Assembly (NCBI GenBank): GCA_021796315.1
Contig: JAJYOH010000380.1
Coordinates: forward strand, 1 to 6,101
DNA length: 6,101 bases
Origin: Chloroflexota bacterium
GTDB taxonomy: Bacteria > Chloroflexota > Anaerolineae > Anaerolineales > Villigracilaceae
Reading direction: 5' to 3'
Part shown: positions 1 to 6,003 of the stretch, piece after piece
How positions within the stretch are numbered: the first letter of the stretch is position 1
How the letters are laid out: each line of letters starts with the position of its first letter
Position numbers and translations under genes: made by a program
The notes under the pieces: model-generated
Database searches by the model: none
What the model saw: the letters and a program-made list of their open reading frames with translations, nothing else
What the model was told of the DNA's origin: nothing

Positions 1-430
1 AATGGTGAAGTAATGAGGCGAGCAGAATGAATGCACCGACCGCAATGCGCGGCAGGGAAGTCGGCTCCCGATTAAAAATAAAGATCAGTGAATAAACAAC
101 GATTCCCAGAAAGGCCGCAATCGAAATCCCCCGTAATGTCTTCCGCCAGCTCGCCGCAGTGTGCGGCTCATAAAGTTCGACCATGAGCAAAAGCCAGCCG
201 AGCGGCAGTAAATAAAACCAGAACGGCAAATGTAATCCCTGAATTTTGACAAGAACCTCTGCGCGCTCAGGATTGACCCCTGACTGAACCAATTCAAAGA
301 TGAAATATTGTTGCCAGGCATAATAAGCCAAAAAAGCCGCCAGAACGGAGGCAATTAAATCACCCAACAATAAAAGGGCGCGATGTTCATTGGGCCTTAG
401 ACGCAGGCCGGGACGTAAAGTATCAGCCAT
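1..430 (-). CDS. Partial membrane protein, probable N-terminal half of a polyprenyl glycosylphosphotransferase (sugar transferase)
   Basis: The frame opens at an ATG (428-430) and stays open for 143 codons to the window edge, so the C-terminus is missing. The product begins MADTLRPGLRLRPNEHRALL. It has about four hydrophobic segments: residues 18-40 (containing GDLIASVLAAFLAYYAW), 68-86, 100-119 and 128-143. A short RPNEHR basic head before the first helix, the loop LYEPHTAASWRKTLRGI and the LPRIAVG entry into helix four match my recollection of the membrane domain preceding the catalytic bacterial sugar transferase domain (WbaP/CpsE-like). Such enzymes move a sugar-1-phosphate from a nucleotide sugar to undecaprenyl phosphate, the first step of exopolysaccharide repeat assembly. 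The catalytic domain would lie outside the window, so the assignment depends on the N-terminus and the neighbouring glycosyltransferases. The start overlaps the upstream stop by 8 bases (ATGGCTGA) and has no clear Shine-Dalgarno, which suggests translational coupling. Another polytopic glycan protein is possible. Confidence 0.68.
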   Translation of the reverse strand, partial: MADTLRPGLRLRPNEHRALLLLGDLIASVLAAFLAYYAWQQYFIFELVQSGVNPERAEVLVKIQGLHLPFWFYLLPLGWLLLMVELYEPHTAASWRKTLRGISIAAFLGIVVYSLIFIFNREPTSLPRIAVGAFILLASLLHH

Positions 431-1424
431 TCTTTGGTGTTTTGGAAACAATACTCCATAAAAATCCGCTCCCCCACGAAAGGTGCATTGCCATGATGGC
501 AAGAGGCAGTCCGGGAGCAAGGAGCGGTTTGCGTTGACGAAGAGCAAGGTGTATGCCGGCAATGGTCAACGCTGCAAGATAACAAAGGATTTCAAGGATT
601 AGAATGAATTTTATCAGAGGAACGAAGAAAGATAAAATCAATAATCCGGCCAAGCTCAGAACGAACGCGGGCGGCAGCGCCTGCCGCCAACGAATGGTGT
701 CTGGATAGCGTCGAAGCATCTTGAATTTCCAGAAGCCATATCGCCAGTACTGTGCCGCCAGGGCACCTAAAGTGGCGCGGGCAAAATACATCGAGCGGAT
801 TTGCGGATCGATCCAGACCACGCCACCCGACTGGCGCACACGCGTGTTGAACTCGTAATCTTCGTTCGACAAAAGAGTCTCATCGAAGCCGCCAATTTTT
901 TCGATAAGCTCACGATGGAATGCCCCAAATGGGACCGTGTCCACCGGGCCCGCTTGCGGCGCGAGGCGATACATCGCATCGCCCACTCCCAGCGGATGCG
1001 CCGCGGCGGCCGCAATGGATTCAGCAATCCAGCCTTTTGCTCCGGGACGGATCATCCACACACCGCCGACGTTCGCACCTTTGCCATCTTCCAGAGCCTG
1101 CACACAGCGCGCCATGTAATCTGGTTCCGGCATCGAGTGAGCGTCGAGGCGGATCATGATCTCACCGCGCGCCGCGCCGATAGCCAAATTCAAAGCCGAG
1201 GGGATGTTTCGCCGCTCATTGTCCAGGATGCGAAGCGGAAGATCGGGATGTTCGCTTTGGAAGGCAGCGATCACGTCACGGGTTTTATCCTGCGAAAGTC
1301 CATCCGCAATCAAGACTTCCATCCGTGAACGTGGGTACGTTTGGGCCAATACCGCATCCAGCAAAAGCCGGATGGTGGCCTGTTCATTGTAACATGGGAC
1401 GATAATCGAAAGATAAGACGGCAT
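423..1424 (-). CDS. Family 2 glycosyltransferase, ExoA-like, membrane associated
   Basis: This 333-residue protein has an N-terminal GT-A catalytic domain (about 1-235) followed by about three membrane helices (251-272, 273-296, 306-326). Visible GT2 signatures are SIIVPCYNEQ at 6-15, the nucleotide-binding DGLSQDKT at 41-48, a DXD-equivalent RLDAH with D94 and H96, and GGFDETLLSNEDYEF with E188/D189 as the likely catalytic acid region. The YFARATL (213-219) and QYWRYGFWK (225-233) motifs resemble succinoglycan glucosyltransferase ExoA. The family transfers a sugar from a nucleotide donor to a lipid-linked acceptor on the cytoplasmic face; the actual sugar cannot be read from the sequence. 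The length is full for the family. The start is placed so that the beta-strand SIIVPCYNE follows directly. No good Shine-Dalgarno precedes it. It lies 26 bases after the membrane glycosyltransferase-like gene and overlaps the sugar-transferase start, consistent with one exopolysaccharide operon. Confidence 0.92.
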   Translation of the reverse strand: MPSYLSIIVPCYNEQATIRLLLDAVLAQTYPRSRMEVLIADGLSQDKTRDVIAAFQSEHPDLPLRILDNERRNIPSALNLAIGAARGEIMIRLDAHSMPEPDYMARCVQALEDGKGANVGGVWMIRPGAKGWIAESIAAAAAHPLGVGDAMYRLAPQAGPVDTVPFGAFHRELIEKIGGFDETLLSNEDYEFNTRVRQSGGVVWIDPQIRSMYFARATLGALAAQYWRYGFWKFKMLRRYPDTIRWRQALPPAFVLSLAGLLILSFFVPLIKFILILEILCYLAALTIAGIHLALRQRKPLLAPGLPLAIMAMHLSWGSGFLWSIVSKTPKNG

Positions 1425-1450
1425 GGCAGATTTAAAATACAGATCGAAAA

Positions 1451-2611
1451 TTAATTTGGCATACTATTCTTGTAACAATTTAGATCCGCACAATTGATTA
1501 CCTTCATCCGGAGGGATGTTTCTCCAAGCAGATAACCCGGATCCAACCACAGGCCATACTGAGCGCTCGTGGCATGGTTTGCCAGATTGGGATGGGCAAA
1601 ACTGATGACTGCAAAATTAGAGACAAATATCAATATCAAAAGCGACAAAAGCGCTTCCCGGCTCTGTAAAAAAATCCCGATCATAATAAAAACAAAAGGC
1701 AAGATAACCAACAAGTATGAAGGTTCAAGCGGCGCGTAGAAAAACAGGACCTCGTATGCCAGAAATACAACTAAACTAACTGCAATAATTTTTAGAAACG
1801 CAGTTTCTACTTTCACCTTCGTCTTCAATAAATAAATCCCCATTCCCACAAAAAACAGGCAAACTGGAAGACTGAAAAGCGCCACGTTCTTATAGAGGAA
1901 CCGTCCCACCCTGAGATACAGGGACCAATATTCGGTGCCGCCCAAATCGGGACGGAATATTTTCCACCATCTATATTTAACAAAATCGAGAGGGGGAATA
2001 TAGAAAATCGCCGAGAATATGGCAGTGATAGCAAAGGAAATCGCCGCTTCCTTGAAGGTAATCAATCTCAAAATAAACAGCAATATCAAAATGAATACGA
2101 TCAGTAAAATAGTCGTCAGGCGGCTGCCAACAGCCAGACTAAAGGCAATTCCGGCATAAGGCGCCTTTTTCTTAAGCAGGAGCATAACGCCCATAAAGAA
2201 AAAGCCCAACGCAAAGACATAATCCATTGTAGTTGTGGACGCAACCCAATAATATGGATTAAGCGCAACCATTAAGACAAGATATTTTGGATTAGGAATG
2301 GATAATGCTTTGCACAGGGAATAAAAACCATACAGGCAAACGAGCGACATAAAAACAACCGTCAGGTTCGTTGCAATACTTCCCCCAATGCGATTCGCAA
2401 AAAACGTAAATACTTCAAACACAAGGTAACCCGGGCTTCGCGACGGAATGTAGTCAAAATTTCTGATGAAAGTATTGCCAGTCCGAAGCACTTCATAAGT
2501 ATCGCTGTCCGGCCCATATCCAAAAAAAATAAATGGAAGGTAGAGAAAAAATGGGATCAACAAAAAGAGGTTGTCTTTTTGCAGGATGCGATTGGTGGAA
2601 ATATATTTCAT
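1451..2611 (-). CDS. Polytopic membrane protein, probable GT-C-type glycosyltransferase
   Basis: This 386-residue protein is mostly hydrophobic, with roughly nine to eleven membrane segments and a polar C-terminal tail (about 340-386). The first helix (about 15-30) is followed by a loop carrying GPDSDTYEVL (D35, D37, E40) and then SRSPGYLVFE (57-66). An acidic first extracytoplasmic loop followed by a PGY motif is typical of lipid-linked-sugar-dependent GT-C enzymes such as the PMT/ArnT and related families. NPYYWVASTTTMDY (118-131), GSRLTT (162-167) and EPSYLLVILPF (296-306) also fit that fold. The likely role is adding a sugar on the outer membrane face to a surface glycan; donor and acceptor are unknown. 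Two of its lines counted by hand have 23 G+C in 60 bases and one has 17, against 31 to 42 in sampled lines of neighbouring genes. The gene is therefore clearly AT-richer and may have been acquired. A flippase or polymerase-like protein is an alternative. Confidence 0.65.
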   Translation of the reverse strand: MKYISTNRILQKDNLFLLIPFFLYLPFIFFGYGPDSDTYEVLRTGNTFIRNFDYIPSRSPGYLVFEVFTFFANRIGGSIATNLTVVFMSLVCLYGFYSLCKALSIPNPKYLVLMVALNPYYWVASTTTMDYVFALGFFFMGVMLLLKKKAPYAGIAFSLAVGSRLTTILLIVFILILLFILRLITFKEAAISFAITAIFSAIFYIPPLDFVKYRWWKIFRPDLGGTEYWSLYLRVGRFLYKNVALFSLPVCLFFVGMGIYLLKTKVKVETAFLKIIAVSLVVFLAYEVLFFYAPLEPSYLLVILPFVFIMIGIFLQSREALLSLLILIFVSNFAVISFAHPNLANHATSAQYGLWLDPGYLLGETSLRMKVINCADLNCYKNSMPN

Positions 2612-2626
2612 CTCAATTCAATGCTC

Positions 2627-2655
2627 TTTATACTCACCGCAAACTGCATACACAA
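2627..2655 (-). promoter_or_regulatory. Weak promoter-like site before the membrane glycosyltransferase gene
   Basis: On the minus strand TTGTGT (2650-2655) is followed after 17 bases by TATAAA (2627-2632). The -10 box is good but the -35 box matches only its first three bases. The site would leave a leader of only about ten bases before the ATG at 2611. The 76-base gap after the kinase gene (2612-2687) shows no terminator, so the glycan genes could equally be read through from the two-component operon. Confidence 0.22.
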
Positions 2656-2687
2656 GGCGCCAATGTTCAGGGTGATTCGGGGGAAAT

Positions 2688-4061
2688 CTACGCCAGCGGT
2701 AAATGGACAATGAACGCAGTGCCCCGCCCTTCAGCGCTGCGGACGCTGATTCTACCACCGTGCGCCGTCACAATTTCCTGCACGATTGCCAGCCCCAGTC
2801 CCGCGCCATGTTTCTCCCCACCGGCCCGCGACGAATCAGCCTGGTAGAAACGGTCGAAAATATGCGGGATGGCCTTTGCAGGAATCCCCTTCCCCGTATC
2901 GCTGACAGAAACCTGCACTTCGCCTTTATCCTGCAAAGCGCGCAAAGTCACCGTGCCATTGCGCGGCGTGAACTTCAAGGCATTATCCACCAAGTTGGTG
3001 AAAACCTGCGCCAATCTGTCGCCATCGCCCATGAAAGCTGGCAGGTCGCTTGCCATCTCAAGTTTCAAATTAACTTCCGAACGCGCAGCCATCGGAGTAA
3101 ATTTTTCCATGACGCCGTTCAAGAGCGCCTTCATGTCCACAGGTGACATTTTCAGATCAGCGGTGCCAGCCTCGAGGCGCGCCAGATCAAGCAGGTCAAG
3201 AGCCATGCGGTGCATCCGCCCGGCCTCATCGTAAATCACCTCCGCCGCCTGATGAAGAGCTTCGGGCGTATCAGCCGTACCATCCAAAATCGCCTGAGAG
3301 AATCCCTGAATGGACGTGAGCGGAGTTTTGAGTTCGTGCGAGACGTTCGCCACAAAATCGCGCTGAGATTTTTGACTCGATTGCACGCGGCCCACCATGG
3401 CATTGAAGGCCCGCGTCAATTCCTGGACCTCCTGCGGGCCGCTCGGTTCAACGAGTTTCGCGGCGTCTGCGGGAACCGTCCGCGCTGCGGCGACAACATT
3501 TTGCAACGGGTCGGCCACCCAACGCGCAAGTACAAACGCCAGCACTAAAGAAAGCAAAAGCGCAATCACACCGCCTTCGACAAGGGGCATAAAAAGTTCA
3601 TCTGTAAGAATTGACCAGGTGGTTATTTTGGGTCTCGGTGCAGCGACCATCAGCCACGTACCATCCGACATCTGCCGGGCAGAGTACAACCACAACTTTC
3701 CAGTCGCGTCACGCACTGTTGGCAGGGCATTCAACCTTAACAATGCCCGGGCCGGAAGTGAAATGAGCGGACTCCCGCCAGCCGTATCTTCAAGCAAGAA
3801 ACCGTTTGCATCGAATGTCAGGATACGGACACTAAAAGCATTTGCAATACCCGTCAATCTGGCGTCAATTCGCGGGCGCAGAGTCTGCCCGCCTGGCGGA
3901 GCAATCACGCTCTCGGCGGCTTTGATGCGATCGAGTGTCTGGCGATAAAGAAGCGGGTTACGCAAAAGGAAGAGAATCAAAACAAACGCCACAACTGCAA
4001 GAGCCGTGACGATTAGAAAAGCATAACTGAGCCAAAGACGAGCACGAAGAGAGGAGAACAT
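2688..4061 (-). CDS. Sensor histidine kinase with HAMP domain
   Basis: This 457-residue membrane kinase pairs with the response regulator upstream. A first membrane helix (about 11-33) is followed by an extracytoplasmic segment of about 120 residues, a second helix (about 158-179), and a HAMP linker (about 180-232). The dimerisation and phosphoacceptor domain has the H box FVANVSHELKTPLTSIQGF, with His242 as the phosphorylation site. The ATPase domain shows the N box FTNLVDNALKF (N356, N360), the G1 box DTGKGIP (388-394), the F box FDRFYQADSSR (402-412) and the G2 box GAGLGLAIV (419-427). All catalytic motifs are intact, so it should be active. The layout is that of BaeS/ResE/PhoR-type kinases. 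The extracytoplasmic part is not a sensor domain I recognise, so the signal is unknown. It starts 36 bases after the regulator in an AT-rich gap with no clear Shine-Dalgarno. Confidence 0.95.
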   Translation of the reverse strand: MFSSLRARLWLSYAFLIVTALAVVAFVLILFLLRNPLLYRQTLDRIKAAESVIAPPGGQTLRPRIDARLTGIANAFSVRILTFDANGFLLEDTAGGSPLISLPARALLRLNALPTVRDATGKLWLYSARQMSDGTWLMVAAPRPKITTWSILTDELFMPLVEGGVIALLLSLVLAFVLARWVADPLQNVVAAARTVPADAAKLVEPSGPQEVQELTRAFNAMVGRVQSSQKSQRDFVANVSHELKTPLTSIQGFSQAILDGTADTPEALHQAAEVIYDEAGRMHRMALDLLDLARLEAGTADLKMSPVDMKALLNGVMEKFTPMAARSEVNLKLEMASDLPAFMGDGDRLAQVFTNLVDNALKFTPRNGTVTLRALQDKGEVQVSVSDTGKGIPAKAIPHIFDRFYQADSSRAGGEKHGAGLGLAIVQEIVTAHGGRISVRSAEGRGTAFIVHLPLA

Positions 4062-4097
4062 TTAAATTACATTTTACGAATTATGCAGTTCATAAAT

Positions 4098-4778
4098 TCA
4101 AACAACTAATTTATACCCGACGCCCGTCACCGTTTCAATCTTCACGCTTCCACCTTCAAGCTTTTTACGAAGATGCGCGATGTGAACATCCACCGTGCGG
4201 GTTTGACCATAAAAGTCGAAACCCCAGGCCTTTTGCAAAAGTTGTTCACGGCTGAGAACGTGTCCGCGGTGTTCGGCCAGGGTGAGAAGTAAATCAAATT
4301 CCTGGGTGCGCAGGTCAAGGGTCCGGGAAGAGACGCGGGCTTCACGGCTGGCAGGATCAATCGTCAAATCACCGAGATGGATGGGCTTATCCGCCGCGGG
4401 CGCCTTGCCGTCACTGCGGCGTAAAATCGCTTTGACGCGCGCCACCAGTTCGCGCGGATTAAATGGTTTGGTCAGATAATCATCCGCTCCCAACTCGAGA
4501 CCGAGAATCTTATCGATATCTTCGTCGCGGGCAGTAAGCATAATGATCGCAACCGAATTATCAGCCGAACGCAAACGGCGGCAGACTTCAAAGCCGTCGA
4601 GCTTGGGCAGCATCACATCCAGCACCACCAGCGCGGGACGCAATTTCGCGACAGCTTCGAGTGCGGCTTCGCCATCATTGGCTTCCTGCACGCGGAAACC
4701 TTCGCGCTCCAAATACATGCGCGCCAATTGAATGATGGGCGGTTCATCGTCCACAAGCAGGATGAGTTCGGATGACAT
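4098..4778 (-). CDS. Two-component response regulator, OmpR/PhoB family
   Basis: This 226-residue protein has a receiver domain (about 4-118) and a winged-helix DNA-binding domain (about 132-226). The receiver shows the acidic pocket LVDDEPP (D10, D11), phosphoacceptor D54 in VVLDVMLPKLDGFEV, switch residue T82 in MLTARDED and conserved K104 in YLTKPFNPREL. The effector half carries LTLAEHRGHVLSREQLL (165-181), the recognition-helix region TRTVDVHIAHLRKKLE (193-208) and the closing GVGYKL (219-224), all typical of the OmpR group. It is a transcription factor expected to bind tandem direct repeats as a phosphorylated dimer. It follows ridA by 12 bases and precedes the kinase by 36, so the three are probably co-transcribed. 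No Shine-Dalgarno is visible before its ATG. Nothing in the window identifies its targets; the downstream glycan genes are plausible but unproven. Confidence 0.96.
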   Translation of the reverse strand: MSSELILLVDDEPPIIQLARMYLEREGFRVQEANDGEAALEAVAKLRPALVVLDVMLPKLDGFEVCRRLRSADNSVAIIMLTARDEDIDKILGLELGADDYLTKPFNPRELVARVKAILRRSDGKAPAADKPIHLGDLTIDPASREARVSSRTLDLRTQEFDLLLTLAEHRGHVLSREQLLQKAWGFDFYGQTRTVDVHIAHLRKKLEGGSVKIETVTGVGYKLVV

Positions 4779-4790
4779 ATAAGTTGGTGT

Positions 4791-5201
4791 TCAGTCGCCG
4801 TGCACGGCTGGCAACATCGCCACGGCTTCGATCTCGACCAACGCGCCTTTAGGCAAAGCGGCGACGGCGACGGTGCTGCGCGCAGGCGGGTTTTCGGAAA
4901 AGAACTCAGCATAGATGGCGTTCATTTTTGTGAAGTCGTTCATGTCTTTCAAAAAGACAGTCGTCTTCACGACAAAATTCAATCCCGAATCTGACGCTTC
5001 AAGCACACTCGTGAGATTGGTCAACACCTGGCGCGTCTGCGCTTCAACGCCGCCTTCAACTAATTCGCCAGTAGCCGGGTCAATGCCGACCTGGCCGGCA
5101 GTGTACACCAAAGTCTCGGTACGAATGGCCTGTGAGTAAGGTCCAATCGCCTTGGGGGCTTTATCGGTATGAATGATTTTTTTGCCTTCAGTTGTGAACA
5201 T
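4791..5201 (-). CDS. ridA: RidA/YjgF/UK114 family reactive intermediate deaminase
   Basis: This 136-residue protein aligns over its full length with the Rid family (chorismate-mutase-like fold, homotrimer, active sites between subunits). It has an N-terminal extension of a few residues compared with E. coli RidA. Visible signatures are KAIGPYSQAI (17-26, Y22), VYTAGQVGIDPATGEL (32-47), VVKTTVFLKDMNDF (77-90) and PPARSTVAVAALPKGALVEIEAVA (105-128). R108 corresponds to the substrate-carboxylate-binding arginine (E. coli R105), and E124 to the conserved glutamate. Retention of the arginine supports real RidA activity, hydrolysing 2-aminoacrylate and related enamines/imines made by PLP enzymes and so protecting them from damage. 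It is cytoplasmic. It has the strongest ribosome binding site of its operon and a promoter-like site upstream, and it leads into the two-component genes. Confidence 0.95.
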   Translation of the reverse strand: MFTTEGKKIIHTDKAPKAIGPYSQAIRTETLVYTAGQVGIDPATGELVEGGVEAQTRQVLTNLTSVLEASDSGLNFVVKTTVFLKDMNDFTKMNAIYAEFFSENPPARSTVAVAALPKGALVEIEAVAMLPAVHGD

Positions 5202-5206
5202 TGCGA

Positions 5207-5212
5207 CTCCTT
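5207..5212 (-). promoter_or_regulatory. Shine-Dalgarno of ridA
   Basis: AAGGAG lies 5 bases before the ATG at 5201 on the minus strand and fixes this start. It contrasts with the missing Shine-Dalgarno before the two-component genes downstream. Confidence 0.85.
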
Positions 5213-5256
5213 AATAAAAGAATTTGCGGCTTTGCTTTTTGTTTCGGAATTTCAGG

Positions 5257-5285
5257 AGTATACAACCGAGAGAGCAGACAAGCAA
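5257..5285 (-). promoter_or_regulatory. Putative sigma70-type promoter of the ridA / two-component operon
   Basis: On the minus strand TTGCTT (5280-5285) is followed after exactly 17 bases by TATACT (5257-5262), five of six bases of the -10 consensus. The -35 box is weak. Transcription would begin near 5250, giving a leader of about 50 bases that includes the AAGGAG ribosome binding site. It lies downstream of the hairpin at 5324-5362, as expected for the start of a new unit. Confidence 0.45.
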
Positions 5286-5323
5286 TGGCGATGGAAAATC
5301 GCGCACTGTTTTAATTCATTGCG

Positions 5324-5362
5324 CAAACAGCGACACGGGACAAAAATCCGTGTCGCTGTTTG
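5324..5362 (-). terminator. Perfect 15-bp hairpin after the secreted protein gene, probable terminator
   Basis: CAAACAGCGACACGG (5324-5338) and its exact reverse complement (5348-5362) flank a 9-base loop. The stem begins 17 bases after the stop codon at 5380, where a terminator would sit. On the transcribed minus strand the stem is not followed by a clear run of T; the nearest bases are CGCAATGAATT. Intrinsic termination may therefore be inefficient, or the stem may protect the 3' end of the message. It separates the secreted protein gene from the ridA promoter. It was seen only once in this window, so there is no evidence that it is a dispersed repeat. Confidence 0.6.
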
Positions 5363-5379
5363 AAAACGGGAGGGGATGC

Positions 5380-5949
5380 TTACCCACCGCTTTGAGCGGG
5401 AGCAGGCGTTTCTGCGGGCCTGTTGGCATCGCGGAAAGCTTTGAGCGCTTCACCTAAAGCCTTGCGAGGCCCTTCAACGATCTGTTTGATCTGCTTGAAA
5501 GTATCGGCCACACTCTTGATCGTTGCCTTGGCCTGAGTCGCGTCGGTCACGTTGCCATTGCCGTCAAACCCCTGATGCGAAGTGATCACACTTTGGGCGC
5601 TATCGTAAACAGGCTTGGCCTGTTGGACTGCTGCCGAAAACGCGTCGAGCGCAGACTGCACAGCAGAGACATCCTTGCCGTTGGCCTTGGCTTTATCAAC
5701 CCGCTTTTGAATGTTGGCGATCATCGTATCCGATTTGGAAAACATCGTACCGAGGCGCTGATTTATGGATTGCTCTCTCGCCCAAACGCGTTCCAATCTC
5801 GTATTGGAGACCTGGCCGGGCGCCGGAGGCGTAGTTGTATCGTTCAGACCCTGGGCAAATACACTCGCAACGGGCAAGGCTGACAGGCCAAGTCCAGCCG
5901 CCATAGCCACCAGAAAAACCTTTTTGAACCACATCATAATCTTTGACAT
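5380..5949 (-). CDS. Secreted helical protein of unknown function
   Basis: This 189-residue protein has a clear Sec signal peptide: a basic start (MSKIMMWFKK), a hydrophobic core (11-28), and a likely cleavage after A32 in SVFA/QG. After a short Pro/Thr-rich linker (38-45) the mature part is mainly amphipathic helix. Segment 48-86 contains RLERVWAREQSINQRLGTMF, and 87-123 contains NGKDVSAVQSALDAFSAAV. A turn SHQGFDGNGNVTD (124-136) follows, then a last helix (137-175) and a Pro/Ala/Gly-rich tail. No cysteine, membrane anchor, lipobox or catalytic motif is visible. The GFDGNGNVTD turn recalls a degenerate calcium-binding loop but does not meet the EF-hand pattern. I recall uncharacterised proteins of this type in Anaerolineae but know no function; a periplasmic or wall-associated structural or chaperone-like role is only a guess. 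The very strong ribosome binding site implies high expression. It is followed by a hairpin and appears to be its own unit. Confidence 0.88.
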   Translation of the reverse strand: MSKIMMWFKKVFLVAMAAGLGLSALPVASVFAQGLNDTTTPPAPGQVSNTRLERVWAREQSINQRLGTMFSKSDTMIANIQKRVDKAKANGKDVSAVQSALDAFSAAVQQAKPVYDSAQSVITSHQGFDGNGNVTDATQAKATIKSVADTFKQIKQIVEGPRKALGEALKAFRDANRPAETPAPAQSGG

Positions 5950-5967
5950 TCGAACCTCCTTGTTCGA
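5950..5967 (-). repeat. Short hairpin with the ribosome binding site in its loop
   Basis: On the minus strand TCGAAC (5962-5967) and GTTCGA (5950-5955) are perfect 6-base complements separated by AAGGAG, the core of the Shine-Dalgarno. The second arm ends directly against the ATG. If this folds in RNA, the ribosome binding site sits in a hexaloop. Its first arm is shared with the larger inverted repeat at 5959-5996, so the two structures exclude each other. Confidence 0.5.
5955..5961 (-). promoter_or_regulatory. Strong Shine-Dalgarno of the secreted protein gene
   Basis: AAGGAGG lies 5 bases before the ATG at 5949, a near-perfect anti-16S match at optimal spacing. It selects this ATG over the in-frame Met codons at residues 5 and 6. 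The surrounding bases form inverted repeats, described separately. Confidence 0.9.
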
Positions 5968-5996
5968 TTTATAGACTGTATTTTAGATCGAACAAG
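5959..5996 (-). repeat. Perfect 10-bp inverted repeat in the leader/promoter of the secreted protein gene
   Basis: Arms CTTGTTCGAT (5959-5968 on the plus strand) and ATCGAACAAG (5987-5996) are exact reverse complements with an 18-base AT-rich spacer. The arm nearest the gene includes the first three bases (AAG) of the Shine-Dalgarno. The repeat could be a dyad operator for a dimeric repressor or an RNA hairpin that partly hides the ribosome binding site. A TATAAA (5968-5973) lies at the inner edge of the proximal arm, which would favour the operator reading if it is a real -10 box. Confidence 0.6.
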
Positions 5997-6003
5997 TTAT
6001 ATG

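Noticed and set aside
85..354. 89-codon minus-strand ORF inside the left-edge region
   Set aside because: It lies in a different frame from the long open frame starting at 430, which reaches the window edge and encodes a coherent membrane protein. The 89-residue product has no membrane pattern or family signature and is a shadow.
801..1328. 175-codon plus-strand ORF
   Set aside because: It lies wholly antisense to the GT2 gene, whose catalytic motifs are all intact. The product is rich in His and Arg with no domain pattern, and no ribosome binding site was seen.
2612..2687. Possible terminator between the kinase and the membrane glycosyltransferase
   Set aside because: Only a 6-base GGCGCC palindrome was found, with no stem-loop of useful length and no T run on the minus strand.
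3397..3948. 183-codon plus-strand ORF
   Set aside because: It is antisense to the kinase extracytoplasmic and HAMP region. The Ser/Arg/Ala-rich product is typical of the reverse frame of a GC-rich gene.
4613..4912. 99-codon minus-strand ORF bridging ridA and the response regulator
   Set aside because: It overlaps both well-supported genes in another frame and its product resembles no protein family.
5124..5136. EF-hand calcium site suggested by the GFDGNGNVTD turn of the secreted protein (residues 127-136)
   Set aside because: With the glycine and valine aligned to loop positions 6 and 8, position 1 is glycine and position 12 is threonine, so the canonical ligands are missing. It was kept only as a weak remark. 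The coordinates given are nominal; the codons lie near 5542-5571.
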